A stretch of DNA of 64,000 nucleotides from Sycobia sp. Sy_11. Its lineage: Eukaryota; Arthropoda; Insecta; Hymenoptera; Epichrysomallidae. The stretch is from assembly GCA_018907035.1 (NCBI GenBank), contig JACCIC010000215.1, positions 62,001-126,000 on the forward strand, read 5' to 3'. The notes beneath the pieces are model-generated. The model had not been told where the DNA came from. It saw nothing but the letters and a program-made list of their open reading frames with translations, and ran no database searches. This document shows, in pieces, positions 51,359 to 63,193 of this stretch. The stretch's first letter is position 1; each line of letters opens with the position of its first letter. The translations under genes and the position numbers were made by a program.

Positions 51359-52480
51359 AATTTAATTCTGTCATGTACAAAATTAAAACCATCCACCATT
51401 TTATCCACAAAAACTTCTGGAACAATTGTAAAGATATCATCAACATCTCTCTGGAATATTATTCGTTCAAAAAGCAATTTTGACAAAGCTATACTTTCTA
51501 ATTTTTCCATAACTAAATTGGCTATAACCGGTGACAAAGGTGACCCCATTGGACATCCTTATTTTTGTTTATAAAATATATTATCAAACGAAAAAATTGT
51601 ATTATTAAAAACTAAATTAATTGCTTTAATAAATTCATTCATTGTTAATTTTGTATGTAAATTAATTTCGTTCTATTTTTCCGGTATAATATCATTTAAT
51701 AGTTTTAAAGTACATTTGTAAACAAAGATACTACATCTAATCAAATCATCTTATAGTTATTCGGAAGAACAATATCTTTCATTTCATTGTAAAAACACCA
51801 ACTATCCTTAATATAAGGACTAGTTTTTCCAACTATCTTAACCAATATATTAGATAAAATACCAATATATTCTAAATGTCAGATTCTTTATGAATCTTGA
51901 GAAACCCATAACATTTGGCTACAGTACCATTTTCACATTTTAAATATTTATATCTAGTATGGTTTGTATATTCATTTCTTTTCCAATTATTTAATAACTC
52001 TTTCAAATTATTTTGTAGCTTAATGATATGTGGATTACCAATCTTCAAATAAGTACTATCATCATTTAATATATTATTTATACTATTTATGTAATTAATT
52101 TTATTAGAAGCTACTGTTACATTATCTTTATCGGCCTTTTGGAAGAAGATAATATTAGGGTTATTTCTCAAAAAATTCTTCGCGGTAATTAAATCATGTA
52201 TAAAATTACTATTGAAAAAATTATCAAATTTATTTTCTCTTTTAAAATTACTAATGACATTAACCAACGATGCCCTACATTCCTTTTTCACTTCATCATT
52301 TAAACCAAAAAGATTACTTTCAAACTCCGCGATGATTTCTTTGATCGGAAGATTATTTTAAGAATATAATATTATATATTTTGCACCTTTAGACATGATG
52401 TTTACTATTTCATTTGGTATTTCCTTGTCAATTAGATTCCTAAACCAATTTTTATTATTGGAAATATTAAAAATTAATCT
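51359..52480 (-). pseudogene. PLE reverse transcriptase (part 1)
   Basis: From right to left on the - strand: NWFRNLIDKEIPNEIV (N-terminal region), KKECRASLVNVISNFK, FFQKADKDNVTVASNK, CYGFLKIHKESDI, then after a gap MGSPLSPVIANLVMEKLE and FQRDVDDIFTIVPE (variant of the catalytic YVDD-type box). Several frame breaks. It continues at 50018 after removal of the solo LTR. Confidence 0.8.
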
Positions 52481-52559
52481 CAATTTTTATTAAGAATGTT
52501 TTCTTGGTCAGAACAAGCATTTTATTAAAACAAGAAAATATTATGACATTATACAAAAT

Positions 52560-53660
52560 AATATGATATTATACAAGAAAAATGGAACGAAATTAATTTA
52601 CATACAAAGTTAACAATGAATGAATTTATTCAATTAATTTAGTTGTTAATAACACAATTTTTTCGTTTGATAATAAATTTTATGAACAAGCATACGGATG
52701 TCCACTTTTGTCACTGGTTATAGCCAATTTAGTTATGAAAAAATTGGAAAGTATAGCTTTGTCAAAATTGCTTTTTGAATCAATGATATTTAAGAGAGAT
52801 GTTGATGATATCTTTACAATTGTTCCAGAAGTTTTTGTGGATGAAATGGTGGATGTTTTTAATTTTGTACATGACAGAATTAAATTTATAAGGGACGTTG
52901 AGGTTAATAATCAGTTGAGTTTTCTGGTCATCAATGTCATTAGATGGATTGTCATAAATACTATATTGAGCAACTGATAGATATTTAAAAAAGAGAATTT
53001 ATGAACATAAATATAGTTTACATAGCTCACATATTACTTCCGGTTTAAAGGAGCATTGTTTAAAGTTTTTACATTCTTATGATTTTGTGAATGTGGATAT
53101 TTTAGAACATGGTATTAATAATAAGTATAAGAGGAAGAGTCTTGAAAGTATTCACATTTCCAGGAATCGAAATAATGTGAATTTAATGTTAGAGTCTGGT
53201 AGATTGAACAGTGTTTATCATTCCTTATTAAATTGATTGGTTTTGAACAATTTGTGTAGAGGGGGAATTTAGATTTAATTTACTAAATTTGGTAGTGGGG
53301 ATAGGGTATATATAGATTAGAATATAAGGTTTAGTTTAGTCCCTGATGACGAGTCGTAGCAAGCTCGACACGTTGGACTGGATCTTCAATTAGATAAGGA
53401 TGCTGTGGACAATCAGATTGCACTTTACTAACAAAAAAATTTTTTCAGCTAATATTTTATTTTCAGATTAGTCTACGGGGGTGACTGTATACAAAGACAG
53501 TCTGACTCATTATAATTTTTAATTTTAATTTTAATTTTTATTACTTTTGTGTATTGATGTATTAATGTTTATGTAGATTTGTATTAATATTGTTACATAA
53601 TGTTTTCGATTGATTTGATTGGACTGTAAAACCAATAAAAAAATATTTATTAATTCGTTC
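52560..53660 (+). mobile_element. Penelope-like element, internally deleted
   Basis: Reads NKFYEQAYG, SLVIANLVMKKLESIALSKL, KRDVDDIFTIVPEVFVDEMV, then jumps from INVIRW to the endonuclease part (KYYIEQ, TSGLKEHCLKFLHSYDFV, NVNLMLESGRLNSVYHSLLN). The 3' region has a hammerhead-like motif (53340-53378) and the end block GGACTGTAAAACCAATAAAA. It lies head to head with the - strand PLE to its left. Confidence 0.75.
53340..53378 (+). ncRNA. hammerhead ribozyme-like motif in PLE
   Basis: GTCC, CTGATGA, stem II CGAG/CTCG, then ACAC where GAAAC is expected, GTT, GGAC. Stem I GUCC/GGAC differs from GUUC/GAAC at 21855 by a compensatory pair. The altered A-rich core strand probably reduces activity. 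Confidence 0.55.
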
Positions 53661-53680
53661 GTTATGAATATATATATATT

Positions 53681-55215
53681 TATAACGAACTCTCTTATGT
53701 CCATGCCGCTACTGAGTGGTTTTTATAGCAAAGGTTTAAAATAAGAATAATAATAATTCAAATTACATTAATTATTAATTAATCCTGTTTTATGTTTCTT
53801 TTCAATAATTTTTTACGTAATTATGGAAACTTTTATACTAAACTTTTAAAAAAATTTTACATAGTATAAAAACAGTGATAAGAACAAAGATAACTTCTAC
53901 TATTCTACATTACATCAACCCACCCCCTTACGCAAAAAGATGTTCCTTATAAAGGGACGTCTTTTTTGCAAGAACTATACGTATCTATTCGCTTTCTATA
54001 ATACATGCGCAACATTTTATAATTAAGATATCAGTATCTGTAACTGCATAGTTTTAGGATATAATATATTATATAGCATAAACTCGTTATGATTAGAAAA
54101 ATTTCAATTCGCATTTTTGTCTTGACCTTCGTCAATCCGAGTTCTCGAGTTGGTTCTTCGTCGTATATCTTTTTCCTTTTCGTCCCCGACGCACCTTTAT
54201 TCTGTCCCGCGGTAGAATACCGTAGTTTTGCCCGTTCGCGATCGTATCGTGAAGCGTGAAGTAAGGTCGCAGTTTTACGCCTTTCGCGGGAACGCGTAGT
54301 AAGTTTGCCCTCGCGCAAACTCCGTGCGAGAGCATCGGCATCGACGAGGAGAGGACACGCGGCGACATCCTCGTATCAGCCCCGGACTGTGAGCGGAAGC
54401 TTTGAGGAAGCGTGTGCGCGTTGCCATACGCGTGCCGTTGTGAACCAGCGACGCCATCAGCGGCTACGAGCCGCAGCCACGCGCAGCCGCGCGAGCCAGC
54501 AGCTAGGAGCGAGAGAGAGAGCGCGCGCCCGGTCGCCCGGACAGCAGCGACCGCACCAGCGAGCGACAGCGACCGCGCCAGTGAGCGCCAGCGACGACAT
54601 CAGCGGGCGTCAGCGACAGCACCGGCGAGCGCCAGCGACAGCATCATCGTCGTCGGCGGCAAGTAGCTTTTGCTTTTGTCATTTCATTCAGGTGTGCATA
54701 TAGCTAGGTCCTGACCCGCCGCCGCACCCGCGCGCCGCGATCTGCCGACTGCATAGCTTCGCGGTTTAGCCGTATAATATGTATTTATCGCGCGTAGCAT
54801 AGCGACTAGTTTTATAATCCCGTGTATCGTAGTGTATCGCCGTAAATGCGTTCGCGTATAAATTGTCCGTTAGCATATAATATGTAGTGTAATACCGTTG
54901 TTCCCACGTGTTTCGTCAAGAGCGTCCTGTTCCGTTTCCCCCGTCCCCGTAGATGTTAAAGGAGTGCATGATTAACTGAATAATCGATGTAGTGTCGCGG
55001 AACCCGCACTCAGCATTAACTATATGTATCGCTTCATCATTGTAAGTAGTCGGTTTGTATAAATAAATAGTAATTTTGTAATAATCTGATAAAATCACTC
55101 GCGTGGTTCATTCTCCGTTCCCCGTCCCCTTTCAGCGGAGTGCACGGCCGGCAGCGTGGAAGAGTCCACACACACACACACGCAAGTGAACAGTAAGTAT
55201 AACCCGATTTCGGGG

Positions 55216-55220
<5 letters not shown>
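53681..55220 (+). mobile_element. probable solo LTR
   Basis: The right end is clear: ACCCGATTTCGGGGTTATA abuts a TA array, and a + strand AATAAA lies near 55060. GC-rich body from 54100. The left limit is placed at TATAACGAAC but is uncertain because that sequence is half of a local palindrome (53657-53691). No coding sequence is trusted here. Confidence 0.4.
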
Positions 55221-55266
<46 letters not shown>

Positions 55267-55625
55267 CAGTAAAAGTTATATGCAAATTAATTTATTATTC
55301 AACAATTATGTATAATTGTTTAAATCTATATGAATGTAGATGTACTTTTAAAGTTTTTCTAAAAACATAATAATTATTAAACTGATGTAACTGCGCATAA
55401 GCAATTTTTATACAGTTGATTTTTATATAGTGCTAAAAGAGGTTAAGTTGTTACCATTTTTATCTTACAAAATTTGATTACATATGGTATTCACTATATC
55501 AATATATTATTGTATATATATATCTTAAAAGGACTAATTCTTCAGGTTTATAAATTCTTTTTTATTATCAACATATATATAATTTTGATAAAAGTTTCAA
55601 TACGTACATACGTATATATATATAT
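55221..55625. other. (TA)n plus AT-rich spacer between two LTR ends
   Basis: TA array 55221-55260 and a short TA run at 55614-55625; nothing else seen. Confidence 0.6.
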
Positions 55626-56800
55626 TATAACCGCATTTTTGCGGCTATGCTTACCTGCCTAAACTGCGTGTCGCCTGGCCTGGTTTTCCTAAGGGAGAAC
55701 GGGGAGTGATACAGGAGAACGGGCGAAATGAACAATAAACGCTATTAGAGTTCAACTCGAAGTAAATGGCTCCTTTATTTAATATACGCGCGTGCGCTCT
55801 CTCTCACTCTCACACATTTTTCACACACACGCGGTACACTTGAGTCCCGGCCATTCACACATGCATTCGCGGCGTACTCGTAACTATATTTAATCGCGGG
55901 TTCACGGCACGGATTTATAATTTATACTTAAGCACGGAGTTATATTTATAATACAAAGCGCGATATAACACGGAAACTAACGATTATAATACACGGGCGA
56001 TAGGGGACGAAGGGAAAGGGGTTGCACGATACACGCGCATACTACACACGAACACGCCGTCGGCTGGCGTGGCTAATCTATCTACCGCGAGCTGTCGAGA
56101 CGCACATAGTTTCCACTTGCCTGTAGGGAACGTAGACCGCTGAGCACCCTGCCGCTGCTCGTCCTAGTGGATGGTGGAGACGCTGCCGGCGTCTCTTCCC
56201 CTCTCTCTCTCTCTCTCGGGCGTAACCTCCAGAGACGAAGGCCGCTGATTGCGGCGACGGCTGGATGGCGGCCGACGGGCACGGAAGCCGTCGGCAGAGA
56301 TCGGACACATGGGCGGCTCGCACGACTCCTGTCGGGCGGTCCTTGGCTGCGGGCTCCGGGGAAGCCCGTTGTTGGTGATGGAGGTGCGGCTGGAAGCGCT
56401 CACCCTCTCTCTCTCTCTTTCTCTCGCAGCAAGCGGCGATAGTAGCTTCGGTCGGCGGTGCCGACGCTTAGAGCTGGTGAGCTCGGAGCTCTCCTCTGTC
56501 GCTGATTTGCACTTTAATCACCGTGCACACACACTAGGTGTAGGCCTCGACCCTCGTGACGGATGTCGTGATCGTCCTCGACAAAAGTCTCGAAGAGTAT
56601 ATCTGAATTTTCACAGTACTCGAACTAACGAACTATATCGGGCGAAGGCTCGACAGCGAAGAAGCGCTCCTTCCTCTCTCCGAGTGAGCGTCGCGTCGCG
56701 CGGCGATACGCACGCGCCCTATGGGCTCTTGTGCGCATTATTCGCGTAAACGCGCGCGCGGTTTTTAAACACATACAAGACCGCCAAACGGGCGGTCACA
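55626..56800 (-). repeat. 3' LTR of the Osvaldo/Ulysses-like element
   Basis: Starts TGTGACCGCC at 56800 directly after the purine-rich TTTGGGAGGGGGAATT (56816-56801), and ends GCGGTTATA at 55626 against a TA run. - strand AATAAA near 55773. Both ends form hairpins: GACCGCC-CGTTT-GGCGGTC at the start and CCGC-AAAAAT-GCGG at the end. Confidence 0.65.
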
Positions 56801-56817
56801 AATTCCCCCTCCCAAAA

Positions 56818-57756
56818 CCGACGTGCGCGTTGAGCGAAAATCGGTTACGACACTTGATACTAGAGGCGAATTCGCATTACACAAATACGGGGGAAAACGG
56901 AAGGGACGCGTTACATTTATATACAAGACGAAAATAGGGTTGGATACGTACTTGTTCGCGGAGCCGTTTCATTCACTCGTACATACTAGTAACTAAGATA
57001 CAACAATTCCTTAATCTAATTGAGACACCCGCTGGTGCTCACATGAGTCGTAGATGTATGTTTACTCTATATAATGCTAATACTTACGACTAGGATAAAA
57101 CATATAATGAAAAGGTGTTACGCATAACGAAAGGGGTAAGACGAACAACGAAAGGGGAAATGGGGTATTGTATGGTCGTCATTTTCTTGATGTCGAAGTT
57201 CGGTGTGTTGTCTCAATGAGCCGTAGCTTCTTGGTTTTTTGATGTCGTCTTCTTCAGTGGATGTTGCTGAAACAATGGGGTTTGTGGTAGTCTCGGTTCG
57301 GTATTTAGTGGGTGCAGCGTTGGTGGAACGGGCAAGTGGCTGATCATTTTGAGTCATTGTACGCTCGTTCAAATCGGAACTTTGCCGTCTGTTTCCACGC
57401 CCGCCGACGCTGTGCCCTTTTCTTTTGATTTTATTAACGTCTACTCTATAACTGCTTTATCTCTGATTCTAATAAGGTATTGAAGTCTTACTTCTACTTA
57501 TATTGTGAATGAAAAATAAAAAATCTCTATTATTTTACTTCGAGAAAAAAAATGATACTACGCTGTAAAGCTCGCGTTAGCTTGTTTTTCCCGTAAGTTC
57601 CGTGACTTGATTTGATGTGCGTCGCGACTACTATGTTCCCGGTGAGTGGTATTGTTCGTCACTCTATGTTTCCCATGGGGATGTTCGGGACATGTTTCTC
57701 CTCGCGGTAGGGCAAATCAAGGGGGCTATTTATGGGGGAAAATTTCTCTCTTTAGT
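56818..57756 (-). other. 3' non-coding region of the element
   Basis: Between the ORF3 stop and the polypurine tract; no supported coding sequence. A SATSTEEDDIKKPR phrase near 57230 echoes the TSTE phrases of ORF3 but stands alone. Confidence 0.4.
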
Positions 57757-59876
57757 TCAATCGTCAGTGCGCACTGGCACGATTATTACTAACGGTTGAT
57801 TGCCGTTGCCGAGGGCGCCAGCGACTTGCTGGATGACCTGTATCATCGGGTTCGTGTCTTCTGGCTGGCCTTTTGTCGGCTGCGCCATACCTCCCTCGTC
57901 CGTTTCGACGGGCACCTGTCGTGTCGTCTTCGCCTCGGAGACCGCAGGGACTTCCCCCTCCCAAGACGATACGTCAGGGGCACGACGTTTTGTGCACCAA
58001 ACGCGAGACAGCACATCGTACGCCTCTCTGCCGCAGCGATAGCAGAAGCGTCTGCTGCGTGGCTGCGGGCAGTCCGAGTAACGGTGACGCACGTCGCCGC
58101 AATTCCAGCAGGTCCTTGCTGATGCACCCGTGTTTACGCCCTGGGCAACACCATATCCACGATCTATCGATCTCTCTTGATATCTTTGGCCTTTACTGGG
58201 CGGAGCGGCTGGGTCTGGCCTCTTGCTGCCCCGTCCGGGCAATGGTGTTGTTAGCGGTGATGGTTGGGGTTCTGCGGGAGGGTGAAACTTTGCTGGCGGC
58301 TCCACTGCCAGGTCCATTAACGCGGGGATGGACGCTGCATTATCCGGCTTTTTAAACGGTTCGCCTAAGCCGGCGATCGGTGGTGTATTTCCGTCTAACT
58401 TATACGGATTGAACAGGCGGCGGTATTCTAATGACTGACAGGCGGGGGGTGTGTCTGGGCGCCATAGGGGCTGTGGAGGATTCTTTCCGACTCGTGCCAC
58501 TTCGTCAGCGGGTTCTTTGTACTTTGTAGGTACAATTATTTTTGTGTCCCGTGTGTCGTGCGTGCCGGAATGGTCTGGGCGATTTCTATGCTGACGAGAC
58601 TTTTGTACTGCAACTGAGCGCATGAAGGCGCAGCGGGCGCCTCTATACAGTCTCACCTCGCCATCTTCCGGCGTACTTACGTACACTACTTTTTCAGCCG
58701 GCCTCCTGGCGGGCTGTCTTTTGGGGACCGATATCCGCTGGAATTTCGGCAACGGTCGGAATGGTAATGGGGATATTGAGCGCATCCATTCGTAATCTAT
58801 GTGGAAATCCCTCTTTCGGAATTTCCGTCTGGATGCTTCCAACGGTCCCGTCTTATGGGATTCCGCTCCCTCCGATGCGTATCCATCTTTATTCTCCAAC
58901 AGCTCATAGCGCTTGACGTAAGGATTATAAATCCAATCCTCCTCTCTGCGCTTTCCGTTGGCGTTATCTATTTCCTTCGCTTTCTCGTCTAACAGGTCTA
59001 TCTTTTTGCCGGGTATATTGCCATTTTTAGCTCTTTTGCTTCTTGTAATTCTTTTCTCTTCGCCATTTGAAATTTTAGTTAGTTCATTCGTAGTTTTACG
59101 TCGTTGCGGACGATTGCCATTTATAACCTTCTTGTCACTAGTACAAACCTCGTCTATGTTGTCGCCATTTGTGGCCTGTTCAACTTCAGTAATCTCATCT
59201 TCAATAATCTCATCTTCAGTTGATGTTACTGTGGTTGTTTTACGTCGTTCCGGACGCATGTCTTGATTTTCATCATAGTCGTCAGTTGTTGATGTGTGGT
59301 AGTTTTACGTCTTTCCGGACGCGAGTCTTGTGATTCAGTAGATGTCATTGTGGTAGTTTTACGTCGTTTCGGACGCGTGCCAGTACTCTCATCTTTAGTC
59401 GGGGTGGCGGTATCGGTAGGGGTAGGGGTAGTGGTAGGGGCTGGGTGGGAATTTTCGTTCTGGCGGTTCATCAAGGGGGGTAAATCGATGTCGATTAGGG
59501 ATAGAGCGAATGAGGTTTCGCTTGCCGGTATTAGGGTCGTCGGCGTTATGGTCTCGTCTATATCTTGGGACGAGTCGGGACTGAATTGGATGAGGTTGCC
59601 CTCTTGCTCGACTAGAGCTTTTCCCAATTCGCTCATATCCCAATCGGGGCACGTACTCTCGCGGATACCCGGACGCACATATGCAATTTGCACCTTCGCG
59701 TTGCTTGGGGTTATCTCCCGGGGTTTTTCGTGGTCGGGGGTTAGGCCGTCGGGGGTGTTGGTCTCCCCGGGTCTGCCTAGCTGGGGCAGTGGCTGCCGCC
59801 GAAGTCCTCGGCCTCTGCCTATTCCTGGCAGCATCGTTGTTCTTGGTGTTGTTTGAACCTGTGGAGAAAGGTACAT
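57757..59876 (-). CDS. ORF3: Gag-like zinc-knuckle protein after integrase
   Basis: Two overlapping open frames, 59876-59226 (216 codons) and 59259-57757 (500 codons), probably one protein split by an indel. RPxRRKTT occurs four times around the junction (RPKRRKTTT, RPERRKTTT twice, RPQRRKTT). The middle is Pro/Arg-rich. Near the C-terminus, CWNCGDVRHRYSDC is a canonical CX2CX4HX4C knuckle, followed by a second set CYRCG...VWC lacking the His. The spacing copies the gag knuckles at 63008-63193, so the C-terminus resembles nucleocapsid. No membrane segment, so it is not env-like. Role unknown; nucleic-acid binding is the reasonable inference. Confidence 0.6.
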
Positions 59877-59879
59877 ACG

Positions 59880-61400
59880 TGTTATTAGAGTAGTATCTCT
59901 TTAGATCTGAGATGTGTGTCGTTGTCTTTTTCCCTGTATTCACGTCCTCTACTTCGTATATAACCGGGGAAGCTTTTCGGATAATTCGGCATGGAGCAAC
60001 GAATTTTGGCGCTAATTTCGCTGCAAATCTATCGGGGCCTGACGATAAGTTGGGCCTGCACATAAGTTTTTCCTAACCATCTCGTGGATGGCTGGCAGCC
60101 TCTTAACACGGTTCAGCCAGTCAGAGGACGTCAACGACACTAGCTGCGGTGGTGTTCCCTGAGTGTTTCTGTACGTCGGCATTTCTCTTGGCTGCCTGCC
60201 AAAGTTTAGGAATGCCGGCGACGCCTGCGTACTCGCGTGTACGGCGGTGTTTACCGCGAACGCGAACTCAGGGAGGTGCAGATCCCAATCCTTGTGATCG
60301 CTTCCTACGAATTTAGCGATCATTGTTTTTACAACTCTGTTGACCCTCTCGACGGGGTTTGCCTGCGCGTGGTAAGGCGCTATGCGCTGGTGGATGATGC
60401 CTAGTTCGCTTATTTTAGCCCTCAATGTGTTGTTTGTGAACTCAGTGCCGTTGTCGGTGATGAGATATTTCGGGCATCCCCACCTAAGTACAACTAGCTC
60501 TTCCAGCGCCTTGGCGATGGTAATGCCTGTGGCTTTCCGGAGAGGTCTCACTTCTATATATTTTGTAAAAAGGTCTTCAAATATCAAAAGATATTTATGT
60601 TGGCCTTTACTGGCCGGGAAGGGCCCCATTACGTCAGCTGCCACGCTGGTCCATGGGCCTTCGATATTGCGTTGCGCCATTAGACCTGCCGGTGCCCTCT
60701 GAGATACCTTATGGATCTGGCACTCAGGGCAGTATTTGACATAGGCGTGGATGTCTTTACGCATCCCAGGCCAGTAATATAGTTGGTTAATCTTGTGCGC
60801 CGTCTTCTCAACGCCGAAGTGTCCGGACGTTGGGGTGCTATGGCACTCATGTAAGACGCGTTCTCGGTCTCTGTAGGGTATCGTCAATGTCCAGTCATCG
60901 GGACTGTCGCCTATGATGTTACTAAATTCGTTTGGGCGATGTTTATAAATATTGTCACCTTTGACTGCCCAGTCCGGATGTTTTTCTGGGTTTTTACGTA
61001 TGTCCTTGATTTTAGTCTTGTACCATTCGTCTCTCTCAATCGGGGTAATCGGGGCGGTAGGAGATTGGGGATGTTGGGGGGGGGGTCTAGAAAGAGCGTC
61101 CGGTACGTGGTGTAATGCTCCTTTACGATGCACTATCTCCATGTTGTAAGCTTGGAGTGCTGTCGCCCATCTTGCTAGGCGGCCCGTCGGGTTCTTGAGA
61201 GTATGTAGCCATTTTAGGCTACTATGGTCTATTATGACCGTGAATCTCTCGCCTAGCAAGTAGCCTCGAAATTTCTCCACGGCCCACAGGACAGCTAAAC
61301 ACTCTTTCTCCGTAACTGTGTAGTTTGACTCTGCTGGGTTGAGAGTCCTACTCGCATAAGCGTTGGGGTGTTCCTCGCCGTTGCTCTCCTGACTGAGCAC
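59880..61400 (-). CDS. Gypsy RNase H C-terminus and integrase
   Basis: Continues the pol frame after a single TAG near 61494. RNase H: SNYTVTEKECLAVLWAVEKF, VIIDHSSLKWL. Integrase: His-Cys zinc motif (HECHSTPTSGHF, YCPECQ), catalytic Asp in VAADVMGPFP, Asp in LITDNGTEF, Glu in NPVERVNRVVK. A frameshift near 60065 (after VRKN) separates the C-terminal domain, which continues to about 59880 with FAAKLAPKFVAPCRI and TTTHISDLKRYY. Integrase inserts the cDNA; it is nearly intact here. Confidence 0.85.
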
Positions 61401-62840
61401 GGCCCCCAGAGCGTAGCTGCTTGCGTCCGTTTGGAGTGTGTACGCCTTGTTTTGCGTAGGGCGAGCAAGTATTGGTGCTTGTGTAAGGAGGATCTATAAC
61501 TTGTTAAATGCTTCTTGTTGGGCCGGACCCCAATGCCATTTGACATTTTTCTTCAGTAATTTCGTTAGGGGTAACTTTATCTCGGCTAACGCTTTGATAA
61601 AGCGGGCATACCACCCAACCATGCCGAGAAAAGCCCGCAGCTGCTTCAGATTCGTAGGCCGTGGATATTCGCTGACCGGGCGAACTTTATCCGGATCTGT
61701 GCGTAGGCCGTTTTCGTCTACTATATACCCTAGATATTTGACCTCGGGGAAGCAGAATTCGGATTTATCTTTATTTATTTGCAACCTCACCTCATTGAAG
61801 CGTGCTAGCACCGCTATTAATTTCCGAGTGTGCTGCTCGAACGTCTTAGTGGCGATTATAATATCGTCCATGTAGACGAAAACGGTCGGCTGCCATTCCG
61901 GCTCAAAAATACGATCCATGCCTCTCTGAAAGCTGACTGGGGCGTTAGTTAGCCCGTACGGAAGTCGTGTATACGGGAAGAGTCCTTTCTGCGGGACTGC
62001 AAGGGCGGTGATTTCTTTGCTGCCCTCCTCTAAGGGAATTTGGTGGTACGCCTGGCTCAGATCTATCTTGGATAGATACCGAGCGTCCCTTAGATTGTCT
62101 AATAAGACATCCATGTGGAGCAGCGGGTAGGCGTCTTTCCTTGTGATGTGATTCACCGCCCTGTAGTCTATGCAGAAGCGGATTTTCCCATCCTTCTTTG
62201 GCACAATCACAGGGCAATTACTCCATGCGCTGGACGATGGTTCGATAATGCCCTCAGCTAGCAGCCTGTCTATTTCCTCGTGTGCTTGCCTGAGTATCCG
62301 GTCTGGGATTCGACGCACTCGTTGTTTAATGGGCTGATGCCCCTGTACGTCGATGTGGTGCGGCTGCATTTTTGCAAGCTTTAGGATCTTGCTCGGTGGT
62401 GGTATAAGGTTACGCAGTAACCTCTCGAGCTCGTTCCTTTCAGCCGCACTCAGACGGGCTACTCGATTCACGGCTACTAGAGCGGTGATGGTTTCCTGAG
62501 GCACATTACCGGGCGTCATGAAGTGTCGCTTGATGTTTCGGTGCGTGTGCCAAGTAGCTTCCGCAAAGTTGATTGTGACCTTCATTAGGGCGAGGATATC
62601 CATCCCTATTATGAGGTCGTATTGGAGTCTTTTAGAGAGCTTGAACCGGGCCTTAAATCTCTGGTCGTCGATTTGTAACGCCAGGTCTACTTCCCCGTCG
62701 TTCGGGCAGAGCTTGCCGTCTGGCATCTGCATGTATGACTGAATCGGCAAGACGGCCGATTCTACTAATTTGCCCGGGTCGGGCCCGATATAAGATTTCC
62801 TTGCGCCAGGATCTATTAGCGCGGGGAATATCTTCCCCAT
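61401..62840 (-). CDS. Gypsy protease, reverse transcriptase, RNase H N-terminus
   Basis: Protease block FPALIDPGARKSYIG: the usual D-S/T-G is DPG. RT from about 62330: IPKK-type VIVPKKDGKIRFCIDYR, LSKIDLSQAYHQIP, the active site FVYMDDIIIAT (near 61886-61854), VKYLGYIVDENGL. Then LKKNVKWHWGPAQQEAFNKL, one TAG, and QTDASSYALG of RNase H. Apart from that stop the frame is open for more than 930 codons with 60012-61400. Related by function to, but a different clade from, the RT at 29601. Confidence 0.88.
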
Positions 62841-63007
62841 TATTTCAATGCTGAGGAAGAAGCGATTCTCTTCCTCGTGGATCTGAGCCGTTGGGTATGT
62901 GCTCGTGACATCCCGGGCTTCTGGGCATTTTCTATTGGGGTTGTTCTCCCGTGATTGTGGAGCCTTGTCGTGCGGGGTGTCGAAGCTGGCTCCTGGTGCT
63001 TGTTCCC

Positions 63008-63193
63008 CTAGGCGTTTCCCGGTCTATCGGCGGGACCGCAGCGCGGACAATTGCGCGTTGTGACGTCTTTTTCACCGCAATTGTAGCAGTGTAGCTGCTT
63101 TCTGTCTGGGCATCTGTCAGCCCAGTGCCCTGGCTGTTTACATGTCCAGCAGGGTCTTTCGTCATCGCGTCTATTGCTCATGCTGCTGTTCAT
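63008..63193 (-). CDS. Gag nucleocapsid zinc knuckles
   Basis: CWTCKQPGHWADRC fits CX2CX4HX4C; the second, CYNCGEKDVTTRNC, has Val at the His position. It is in a different frame from the upstream gag and from pol, so indels or programmed shifts separate them. Confidence 0.8.
   Translation of the reverse strand: MNSSMSNRRDDERPCWTCKQPGHWADRCPDRKQLHCYNCGEKDVTTRNCPRCGPADRPGNA

Noticed and set aside
56167..56749. Overlapping 80-166-codon frames
   Set aside because: Inside the 3' LTR of the - strand Gypsy element; no conserved motif.
57118..57372. 84-codon - strand frame before the 3' LTR
   Set aside because: Short, composition similar to ORF3 repeats but no conserved motif; kept only as part of the 3' non-coding region.
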